NCBI RefSeq assembly: GCF_052114605.1
Contig: NZ_JBFRFB010000014.1
Location: 14,147-78,146 of the forward strand
Direction: 5' to 3'
Length of the DNA: 64,000 nucleotides
Source: Microvirga sp052114605
GTDB lineage: Bacteria > Pseudomonadota > Alphaproteobacteria > Rhizobiales > Beijerinckiaceae
The notes beneath the pieces were generated by a model that was not told where the DNA came from, did no database searches, and worked only from the letters and a program-made list of their open reading frames with translations. How positions within the stretch are numbered: position 1 is the first letter of the stretch; each line of letters begins with the position of its first letter. The translations under genes and the position numbers were made by a program. Below are positions 33,904-40,860 of the stretch, piece after piece.

Positions 33904-34124
33904 TGAGACCCCTCTTTCTTGGTGGGCACTTTATCCAGCTGGTCCAGGAGATCCTTGAAGCGGTCCGGGACGGGTTGCTGCATCAATTCGTCATACATGG
34001 CGCGCAGCTGGTCGCCGATGCGTTTCTGGCTTCCGCTATCGAGTTTGGGGTCGGTACCAAGCGTTGCACTGGTCGATGCATCCGGGAGCGCCCGGACCAG
34101 CTTGTTACCGTTTTCACCTGTCAT
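33900..34124 (-). CDS. nepR: Anti-sigma factor NepR
   Basis: 74 aa. The conserved NepR core is at about 35-62: IGDQLRAMYDELMQQPVPDR followed by FKDLLDQL. These two helices bind EcfG or, after stress, phosphorylated PhyR (partner switching). The N-terminal ~30 residues are variable, as usual in the family. The gene is first in the nepR-ecfG operon. It starts opposite phyR, with a 182-base shared control region holding two EcfG promoters back to back. Confidence 0.94.
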   Translation of the reverse strand: MTGENGNKLVRALPDASTSATLGTDPKLDSGSQKRIGDQLRAMYDELMQQPVPDRFKDLLDQLDKVPTKKEGSQ

Positions 34125-34202
34125 CTGATTCCCCTTGCCATCCCGTACTTTATTAAGGGATAGCCAACCTTGGCAGTATCCGTATATTCATTTTCGAGCA
34201 AT

Positions 34203-34227
34203 AACGCTCGGTATCCCTCACGGTTCC
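34203..34227 (-). promoter_or_regulatory. EcfG promoter for nepR-ecfG
   Basis: Minus strand GGAAC (34227-34223), 16-base spacer, CGTT (34206-34203). Exact consensus, 79 bases before the nepR start codon. Confidence 0.88.
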
Positions 34228-34232
34228 AACAT

Positions 34233-34257
34233 GGAACTTTTTCAGCTTTGCCGAGTT
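34233..34257 (+). promoter_or_regulatory. EcfG promoter for phyR
   Basis: GGAAC (34233-34237), 16-base spacer, AGTT (34254-34257). One base differs from CGTT in the -10. Its -35 is only 5 bases from the -35 of the divergent nepR promoter. Confidence 0.78.
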
Positions 34258-34306
34258 GAATGGACCATCGGTACAACGATTCAAAAGCACATATAAGGGG
34301 AAGCGA

Positions 34307-35113
34307 ATGTCGACAGCTCAGCTTGTCGTCCAGCATTTACCATACCTCCGCCGCTACGCACGAGCTCTCACAGGCAGCCAAATGGCTGGCGATGCCTATG
34401 TGGCAGCCACCCTTGAGACGCTGGTCAGCGAGCCCGAAACCATCGGGCCATCCGGCAACGTCAAGGTCGAGCTTTTCCAAGTTTTCACGCGCATCTGGAA
34501 CTCGCTTTCGGTGAACGGCCGCAGCGAGCAGATCCAGCGCGATCTCCCGGCGGAAGTTCGCCTGGGCCAGATCACTCCTTTGCCGCGTCAGGCATTCCTC
34601 CTTTCCTGTCTAGAAGGCTTCGGGGAAGAGGAGGTCGGCCAGATCCTCGACGTGGACACCAAGACCGTCCGCGACCTCGTCGACGAAGCAGGCCGCGAGC
34701 TTGCCGCCGATATGGCGACAGATATTCTCATCATTGAGGATGAACCGCTGATCGCCATGGATCTCGAGGCGCTCGTCGAAGGTCTCGGCCATAACGTGAC
34801 CGGCGTCGCCCGTACGCGCACAGAGGCAGTGAAGCTGGCTTCCGCCAAGCAGCCCGGCCTCATCCTCGCCGATATCCAACTCGCCGACGGCAGCTCTGGT
34901 CTCGACGCGGTGAATGACCTCCTGAAATCCTTCGAGGTGCCGGTGATCTTCATCACCGCCTACCCCGAGCGGTTCCTCACGGGTGAGCGGCCGGAACCGG
35001 CCTTCCTGATCGCCAAGCCTTTCCAGCCGGCCAACGTGTCGGCGGTGATAAGCCAGGCCCTGTTCTTCCAGCAGAGTGCCCGCCGGCGTGAGGTTCGAGC
35101 CGCCACGGCCTGA
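34307..35113 (+). CDS. phyR: Anti-anti-sigma response regulator PhyR
   Basis: 268 aa. The N-terminal sigma-like domain (about 1-125) mimics EcfG and binds NepR. It contains region-2-like LPYLRRYARALTGSQ and region-4-like LPRQAFLLSCLEGFGEEEVGQIL. The C-terminal receiver domain has the acidic cluster EDE at 144-146, the phospho-acceptor D189 (LILADIQ), T217, and K237 in the AKPF motif. Upon phosphorylation PhyR sequesters NepR and frees EcfG. The ATG at 34307 follows AAGGGG. An upstream in-frame ATG overlaps the -10 of its promoter. No PhyK-type histidine kinase gene is present in this window. Confidence 0.95.
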   Translation: MSTAQLVVQHLPYLRRYARALTGSQMAGDAYVAATLETLVSEPETIGPSGNVKVELFQVFTRIWNSLSVNGRSEQIQRDLPAEVRLGQITPLPRQAFLLSCLEGFGEEEVGQILDVDTKTVRDLVDEAGRELAADMATDILIIEDEPLIAMDLEALVEGLGHNVTGVARTRTEAVKLASAKQPGLILADIQLADGSSGLDAVNDLLKSFEVPVIFITAYPERFLTGERPEPAFLIAKPFQPANVSAVISQALFFQQSARRREVRAATA

Positions 35114-35147
35114 ACCCAGCTCGACTAATATAACTGCTAAGTAATCG

Positions 35148-35175
35148 CCCGGCTCAACAGCCGGGTTTTTCTTTT
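35148..35175 (+). terminator. Intrinsic terminator of phyR
   Basis: CCCGGCT (35148-35154) / AGCCGGG (35159-35165), loop CAAC, then TTTTTCTTTT. Confidence 0.88.
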
Positions 35176-35194
35176 GTCATGATGTAATCGGCAT

Positions 35195-35278
35195 AAAAAA
35201 AGACGGGCTCAAAAGCCCGTCTAAAGGTGCCGGCCAATGCACAAGGGGAATGCGGGGAGGACCAGGAGGCCGGTACCT
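35195..35278 (-). ncRNA. Candidate EcfG-controlled small RNA 1 (C-rich loop)
   Basis: Minus-strand RNA of about 84 nt with no ORF. It begins just after an exact EcfG promoter (35308-35283). The 5' part folds into an 11-bp stem with one A-C mismatch (AGGTACCGGCC, 35278-35268, with GGCCGGCACCT, 35235-35225). The stem closes a 32-nt C-rich loop containing TCCTCCCC, an anti-Shine-Dalgarno-like tract. A perfect 9-bp terminator hairpin follows (35222-35201) with seven U's (35201-35195). Established knowledge: Caulobacter GsrN is a GSR sRNA with a 5' C-rich loop. Inference: this is a GsrN-like or analogous sRNA. It lies between phyR and a stress gene. Confidence 0.72.
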
Positions 35279-35282
35279 AAAG

Positions 35283-35308
35283 AACGCCCCGTGGAAAATA
35301 AAGGTTCC
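35283..35308 (-). promoter_or_regulatory. EcfG promoter for candidate sRNA 1
   Basis: Minus strand GGAAC (35308-35304), 17-base spacer, CGTT (35286-35283). Exact consensus, directed at the noncoding hairpin-terminator segment and not at any ORF. Confidence 0.83.
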
Positions 35309-35344
35309 CACTTTTTTTCTTGCAATATCCTGAATGGGTGCTTA

Positions 35345-35369
35345 GGAACCGCGAAGATGAGGCTGCGTT
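35345..35369 (+). promoter_or_regulatory. EcfG promoter for the 35411 gene
   Basis: GGAAC (35345-35349), 16-base spacer, CGTT (35366-35369), 41 bases before the start codon. Confidence 0.85.
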
Positions 35370-35410
35370 GTTTTCTCGAATAGTTTAGCTGAGAAAGCAG
35401 GAGAGAGGGA

Positions 35411-35932
35411 ATGCTCCGCGCCTCCATCACGTTGGTTGGCCTAGCTGGGATTAGCTTCCTCGCGGGCAGTTTTGCTCTCGCGAATTCGGAGCCCGATACC
35501 TTCACGAAGTCCAAGGACATTCTTCGGGTGGCGATGACGCAGCAGAATGCTGTCAAAGGCGACAGGCTGGCTGTTTGGGATGGCGATGTCCAGCAGAACA
35601 CCGTTTCCATCGTTGAGGTGGTCGGGCTGACCCAAGCAACGGTGATCCTGCGCGGCGGCAATGGCGAAGTTCTCTATCGCTCCGATCCGCGTTCCGGAAC
35701 GACCATTTTCTCAAAGAATACCGATCTGCCTATCCTTACTATGAAGGAAGAGACGCAGGGCCCCGCAGTGGAGCATCCGCCTGTCACCCGCCGCGAGGGC
35801 AGCGAGGAGATCCGCAAGCCGAAGCGCACTACGCCGGTGGGATGCATGGGTGATGTGAGCCCCCTTGCCAGGGCAAGCGCAAGCCGGATGCCAAGCCTTT
35901 GTCTCGCGTCGCTGGAGCATCCGCTGATCTGA
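35411..35932 (+). CDS. Exported protein of unknown function under EcfG control
   Basis: 173 aa with an N-terminal signal peptide (hydrophobic ITLVGLAGISFLAGSFALA, likely cleavage near residue 24). The mature part has a short beta-rich stretch (DRLAVWDGDVQQNTVSIVEVVG, ATVILRGGNGEVLYRSDP) and then a polar, probably disordered tail. I do not recognise the family. The start follows AGGAGAGAGGG. An exact EcfG promoter lies upstream and a strong terminator downstream, so it is a monocistronic stress-response gene. The C-terminal ~40 residues look unstructured and could reflect a shifted reading frame, but no clear evidence of a frameshift was found. Confidence 0.72.
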   Translation: MLRASITLVGLAGISFLAGSFALANSEPDTFTKSKDILRVAMTQQNAVKGDRLAVWDGDVQQNTVSIVEVVGLTQATVILRGGNGEVLYRSDPRSGTTIFSKNTDLPILTMKEETQGPAVEHPPVTRREGSEEIRKPKRTTPVGCMGDVSPLARASASRMPSLCLASLEHPLI

Positions 35933-35946
35933 CGGCAGGAATGATG

Positions 35947-35982
35947 AAACGGCCCCGTCCAGTACGGGGCCGTTTCCCTTTT
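35947..35982 (+). terminator. Intrinsic terminator
   Basis: Perfect 12-bp stem AAACGGCCCCGT / ACGGGGCCGTTT with a 5-base loop, then CCCTTTT, 14 bases after the preceding stop codon. Confidence 0.85.
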
Positions 35983-36139
35983 AGTGTTGCATAGAGGAGC
36001 TTGTTCAGCTTTTGGTTGTTGTGGGAATTCTGAATTCGTGTAGCGCGGGTCGGTATGAAGAGGGGCATTATTAAAGAGTATTCATTTTAAGGCGGCTTAA
36101 TTTATACTCGATGACAATTATTTGATGCTCTGAAATATG

Positions 36140-36164
36140 GGAACGATTTCTGGCGAGTGACGTT
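36140..36164 (+). promoter_or_regulatory. EcfG promoter for the PRC-barrel gene
   Basis: GGAAC (36140-36144), 16-base spacer, CGTT (36161-36164), 58 bases before the start codon. The ~150 bases further upstream are AT-rich and show nothing else. Confidence 0.85.
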
Positions 36165-36222
36165 CATCTCCCGCGCAATAAGGCGCACAACGCGATCCAA
36201 TGTACACCCAGGAGAATTCGCA

Positions 36223-36936
36223 ATGCTGAAGAAGCATATGGCAGCTTGCCTCGTCGTAACGGCTTTCGCGGCTGTGCCGGCCCTTGCTCAGACCTCGCCC
36301 GCGCCATCGGCCCCGACGGACCGTCCGGCTGCCACCGGCACGGGTACTACCAATTCCGGCTCGCCGGCCATGCAGCCCGGCACTGTGAGCCCGTCGACGA
36401 ACTCGTCCGCGTCTATGAGCCAGGGTAGTGCGTCGCAGGGTCAGTTCATGACCCAGATGCAGGCTAATCAGATGATGGCGTCCGATCTCATCGGCACCCG
36501 CGTCGTCAGCTCCAATAACGAGTCGATCGGCGACATCAACGACGTGATCGTGGACCGTAACGGTCAGGTCCTGGCTGCCGTGGTCGGCGTAGGCGGCTTC
36601 CTCGGAATTGGTGAGAAGAACGTGGCCGTCCCGTACGACTCGCTGGAATTTGCCAACGCTCAGCAAGCGAAAGCCATGGATAGCAGCAACAACGGCGTAG
36701 CCACGACCGGTTCGACGGCCACGGGTTCTACCGCTGGCCAGAACACGGCGGCTCCAGCAACCTCGACGGTTTCCAGCTCGGCCTCGGCCAATGAGCCAGA
36801 GCGTGTTGTCCTGCGCATGACCAAGGCTGATCTTCAGGCTGCCCCTGCCTTCGACAAGAAGGCTGGAAAGGACAACGCGACCACGACGGGTACGACGGGC
36901 GCATCCGGCACGACGACGACGGCTCCCAAGCCCTAA
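36223..36936 (+). CDS. Exported PRC-barrel domain protein
   Basis: 237 aa. A signal peptide (KKHMAACLVVTAFAAVPALAQ) is followed by a Ser/Thr/Pro-rich linker. A PRC-barrel domain lies at about 86-145 (DLIGTRVVSSNNESIGDINDV, VGVGGFLGIGEKNVAVPYD). A second low-complexity, Thr/Gly/Ala-rich C-terminal part follows. Periplasmic PRC-barrel proteins of this plan are common stress-induced proteins in Rhizobiales, and their function is unknown. The ATG at 36223 has AGGAGAA upstream. Start codons further upstream in frame overlap the EcfG promoter. It is a single-gene unit with its own terminator. Confidence 0.85.
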   Translation: MLKKHMAACLVVTAFAAVPALAQTSPAPSAPTDRPAATGTGTTNSGSPAMQPGTVSPSTNSSASMSQGSASQGQFMTQMQANQMMASDLIGTRVVSSNNESIGDINDVIVDRNGQVLAAVVGVGGFLGIGEKNVAVPYDSLEFANAQQAKAMDSSNNGVATTGSTATGSTAGQNTAAPATSTVSSSASANEPERVVLRMTKADLQAAPAFDKKAGKDNATTTGTTGASGTTTTAPKP

Positions 36937-36958
36937 CCGGCAGCTATCGGGAAGACAG

Positions 36959-36993
36959 CGGCACTCCGGTCTCCGGGGTGCCGTTTTCTTTTT
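36959..36993 (+). terminator. Intrinsic terminator after the PRC-barrel gene
   Basis: CGGCACTCCGG / CCGGGGTGCCG (one T-G wobble) with loop TCT, followed by TTTTCTTTTT. Confidence 0.85.
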
Positions 36994-37005
36994 AAGCCCG
37001 TAGAG

Positions 37006-37079
37006 CAAAATAAAAGGCGCAGCCATTCATGGCTGCGCCTTTAAAAGTGCCAGTCCGAGGGGGCATTCGAACCGGTCGA
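37006..37079 (-). ncRNA. Candidate EcfG-controlled small RNA 2 (C-rich loop)
   Basis: Minus-strand RNA of about 70 nt. The first hairpin has arms CCGGTTCG (37075-37068) and CGGACTGG (37057-37050), fully paired with two G-U wobbles, and a 10-nt loop AATGCCCCCT. After a short linker a perfect 12-bp terminator stem follows (37041-37030 with 37025-37014), loop TGAA, and then a U-rich tract (TTATTTTG). An exact EcfG promoter (37111-37086) ends about 7 bases before the expected 5' end. No ORF of note is read in this direction. Two-hairpin plan and C-rich loop resemble GsrN-type sRNAs. Assignment is inference. Confidence 0.7.
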
Positions 37080-37085
37080 AACTAG

Positions 37086-37111
37086 AACGGTATGAGGTGG
37101 CCTCCGGTTCC
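37086..37111 (-). promoter_or_regulatory. EcfG promoter for candidate sRNA 2
   Basis: Minus strand GGAAC (37111-37107), 17-base spacer, CGTT (37089-37086). Exact consensus, pointing away from the nearest protein genes and into the hairpin-terminator segment. Confidence 0.82.
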
Positions 37112-37198
37112 TGGAAAATATTGAAAATTTTTCGCGGGCCTCTCGAAGCTCGGCATTTCCTGGAAGGCCAAGGGTTTCGAGAACTTCACGCCGCAGCA

Positions 37199-37223
37199 GG
37201 AACCCGCGCTTGGCGCACACGTT
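37199..37223 (+). promoter_or_regulatory. EcfG promoter for the 37253-38065 genes
   Basis: GGAAC (37199-37203), 16-base spacer, CGTT (37220-37223), 29 bases before the ATG at 37253. Confidence 0.84.
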
Positions 37224-37252
37224 GCCGAAACAAGAATGATGCGGAGGCGACA

Positions 37253-37489
37253 ATGACTGCGACGAACGAATTGGATGCTGCGTTGTGCCAGGAAGAGTTG
37301 CCGGACGAGTTTTCCCGCCTGTCTTCCAGTTCTTCTCCTTATGACCGGCACAGCGCCGCGTTCGTCTTGAGCGGCATCGTGGCCAATAATCAGCAGGACG
37401 ACGTCACGTGCCCCTTGATGCTGAGGCGTCATCTGGTCGTGCAGGCCTGGCCCCGGTCCTTTGCTCCCGGCGTTCAGCGTCACGTTTAA
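37253..37489 (+). CDS. Small protein of unknown function under EcfG control
   Basis: 78 aa, acidic N-terminal half (LDAALCQEELPDEFSRL) and a more basic C-terminal half. There is no signal peptide or membrane segment and I do not recognise a family. The ATG at 37253 has GGAGG at 8 bases. An open extension upstream crosses the EcfG promoter and is not credible. Promoter and ribosome-binding site make this a real gene despite its size. The next gene begins about 25 bases later, probably in the same transcript. Confidence 0.68.
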   Translation: MTATNELDAALCQEELPDEFSRLSSSSSPYDRHSAAFVLSGIVANNQQDDVTCPLMLRRHLVVQAWPRSFAPGVQRHV

Positions 37490-37510
37490 TCCTCAAGTCA
37501 TAGGTTTATT

Positions 37511-38065
37511 GTGGTGATGACCAGCGTAGACAGATCCTTCAACAGGCACGATGCGGTTGCAGTGCTCTTTCACCCGAGTGCCGTACCGGTCATCGATGTT
37601 TTCCGGTCGCTGGGAAGCCTGGAGGATCAGTACGACCTAGCGCTTCTCGATAGTCCCGAGACAGCCTTGTCCAGGTTTCTCGATCCAGGACTGGCCAAGG
37701 GCATCGTTTCGGACGCGCTCCTGCTTGCCTTCTCCCTGACCCGTCAGCGGGGGAGGCCGTTTCATTTCCGTCCTGTCGGTTCGCGGCAAGGTTCCGTCGA
37801 TGAGTACTGCCTTTTGACCATGATCGCCGCATCGCATCAGGTTGGGCCGGAGGTCACGCAGGAAGCGGCCTTCGTTCTCGACGTTCAATCATTGGACCCT
37901 CTGAAGCCCTTGACCGGGGAGATCATCCGTCAGATCGATCTTGGGACAATCGTTTTTCAGGTGCCGAGTCTGTCCGATTTCCGGGCCATGCTTGGAATGG
38001 ACGATGCCAGGACTGACGTGATCACGGAATGGCGGTTCGATCCCGCTCTGCATTTTAAGCAATAA
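37511..38065 (+). CDS. Hypothetical cytoplasmic protein, probably co-transcribed with the 37253 gene
   Basis: 184 aa, soluble, no signal peptide or membrane segment. Recognisable features are limited to alternating hydrophobic strands and helices (AVAVLFHPSAVPVIDVFRSL, LGTIVFQVPSLSDF). I do not recognise the family. The frame can start at GTG 37511, GTG 37514 or ATG 37517, and none has a strong ribosome-binding site. It follows the EcfG-driven small gene by about 25 bases and ends at a bidirectional terminator, so stress-dependent expression is likely. Confidence 0.65.
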   Translation: MVMTSVDRSFNRHDAVAVLFHPSAVPVIDVFRSLGSLEDQYDLALLDSPETALSRFLDPGLAKGIVSDALLLAFSLTRQRGRPFHFRPVGSRQGSVDEYCLLTMIAASHQVGPEVTQEAAFVLDVQSLDPLKPLTGEIIRQIDLGTIVFQVPSLSDFRAMLGMDDARTDVITEWRFDPALHFKQ

Positions 38066-38096
38066 GTCTTTTCGTTTTTCGTAATCGGGTAAAGTT

Positions 38097-38121
38097 AAAG
38101 GGGCCGTCCAGCGGCCCCTTT
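38097..38121. terminator. Bidirectional terminator between convergent stress genes
   Basis: AAAGGGGCCG / CGGCCCCTTT with a short loop, between the 37511 gene (+) and the KGG-protein gene (-). Confidence 0.83.
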
Positions 38122-38144
38122 ACTGCGATTGCCATGCGGCAATG

Positions 38145-38339
38145 CTATTCCTGAGTGCCGCGGGTGTTACCCGAGGCCTGACCGCCCTTACGGCCGGCTT
38201 CCGAGGCCAATTCGCGATCCTGCGAGAAGGAACGCTTTTCAGCCGGAACGCTCTTCCCGCCTTTGCTTGCGATCTCACGCTGACGGTCAGAGTCCATGGA
38301 CGCGAAACCGCGCTTAGAAGTCGAACTACTTGGCGCCAT
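38145..38339 (-). CDS. KGG-repeat general stress protein (YciG/GsiB-like)
   Basis: 64 aa, very hydrophilic and probably disordered. It contains the repeat types FASMDSDRQREIASKGGKS and ASEAGRKGGQASG, the stress-induced KGG motif found in E. coli YciG and Bacillus GsiB. Such proteins accumulate during desiccation and stationary phase. Start ATG is preceded by a perfect AAGGAGG site. An EcfG-type promoter with one -10 mismatch lies upstream (38376-38400, minus strand). Confidence 0.9.
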   Translation of the reverse strand: MAPSSSTSKRGFASMDSDRQREIASKGGKSVPAEKRSFSQDRELASEAGRKGGQASGNTRGTQE

Positions 38340-38375
38340 CTTATGCCTCCTTAACGAATGTGTTCATGGTTGAAC

Positions 38376-38400
38376 AACCGCTCTCAAATTCGATGGTTCC
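38376..38400 (-). promoter_or_regulatory. Probable EcfG promoter for the KGG-protein gene
   Basis: Minus strand GGAAC (38400-38396), 16-base spacer, GGTT (38379-38376). One mismatch to CGTT, 37 bases before the start codon. Confidence 0.72.
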
Positions 38401-38886
38401 GGTTGGGAAGGCGCAACCTTTGCAAAAAGTTTGAAGAATAAAGTCTGCCCCGATGGAAGAAGGGTTGAGCTTTCTTGTCGCACCCAAATAATTGTGGCGA
38501 CTTTTTGTTTATGAGCAACCAAGGATATTTTGCGGCATCGCAAAAATCAAAAGCACAAAGCATGGGATATTTAAGAAGATCGGTCGCGCGCCCTCGGTTT
38601 ATTGAAAGCTGCGCGAGTCTCCCGCACGGAACCCTAAGCATCCCCTGGAAGAGTGAGACATCAATTCATCGGTCGAATATGAAGAATATTCTTGGCTTCA
38701 AGCTGGAGCCATCAGGGGCGGCCGGTTTGACTCGGGGATGGATTCACTCTGGTTCGTTCCTCTCTCCCAGCACTTCGCAGGCTCGAACTGCTCCAAGGCC
38801 TGCCAACAGCTCAAGCTCGCAAGAGAGATGATCGATGCCCGATCTCGGTGTATGAGCATCGGACCCATGGATGACGAGAGGGCAGG
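38401..38886. other. Intergenic region before the HIT gene
   Basis: About 490 bases without a credible gene. An open frame at 38475-38831 has no ribosome-binding site, coding bias or recognisable product. No EcfG site, hairpin-terminator unit or operator is visible. The promoter of the HIT gene should lie in the 3' part. Confidence 0.45.
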
Positions 38887-39309
38887 ATGACCTACGACGA
38901 CACCAATGTTTTCGCGAAGATCCTCAGAGGGGAGCTTCCCTGTCACAAGATCTACGAGACGGATCAGGTTCTGGGCTTCATGGACATCATGCCGAGAGGC
39001 GAGGGCCATGTGCTGGTGATCCCGAAGACCAAGGCCCGCAACATCCTCGACGCGAAGCCTGAAGACGTCGCGGAACTCGCCAAGGCGGTTCAGGTCGTGG
39101 CCCGCGGGGTGAAGGAGGCCTTCTCCGCCGATGGCGTGACTGTCCAGCAATTCAACGAGAGCGCGGGCGGGCAGGTGGTGTTCCACCTCCATGTCCATAT
39201 CATCCCCCGCTTCGAGGGCGTGCCGTTGAAGCCGCATACGGGGCAGATGGAGGCCAATGACGTGCTGGCGGATCATGCGGCCAGGATCAGGAGCGTTCTC
39301 GGCGCTTGA
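38887..39309 (+). CDS. HIT family protein (nucleotide hydrolase/transferase)
   Basis: 140 aa with the histidine-triad motif FHLHVHIIPR near residue 100 and the N-terminal NVFAKILRGELPCHKIYE stretch typical of the HINT branch. The enzymes hydrolyse AMP-lysyl or other adenosine phosphoramidates in the cytoplasm. Start ATG follows AGGGCAGG. It stands alone between the stress island and the convergent glycerol kinase gene, and has a weak hairpin after its stop codon. Confidence 0.93.
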   Translation: MTYDDTNVFAKILRGELPCHKIYETDQVLGFMDIMPRGEGHVLVIPKTKARNILDAKPEDVAELAKAVQVVARGVKEAFSADGVTVQQFNESAGGQVVFHLHVHIIPRFEGVPLKPHTGQMEANDVLADHAARIRSVLGA

Positions 39310-39316
39310 ACGAGAA

Positions 39317-39342
39317 GGGCGGTTCGCGACCGCCCGTACTTC
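39317..39342 (+). terminator. Weak intrinsic terminator after the HIT gene
   Basis: GGGCGGT / ACCGCCC with a 5-base loop, followed by GTACTTCTT. Only a poor T-tract. Confidence 0.5.
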
Positions 39343-40839
<1,497 letters not shown>

Positions 40840-40860
40840 GATGAATCCCCTGGACGTTTC

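Noticed and set aside
37050..37079. tRNA-like T-loop sequence (GGTTCGAAT) on the minus strand
   Set aside because: The flanking bases do not form a 5-bp T-stem, there is no acceptor stem or CCA end, and the segment is better explained as the 5' hairpin of the EcfG-driven sRNA candidate.
38475..38831. 118-codon open frame upstream of the HIT gene
   Set aside because: It has no start signals, no coding bias and no recognisable product.
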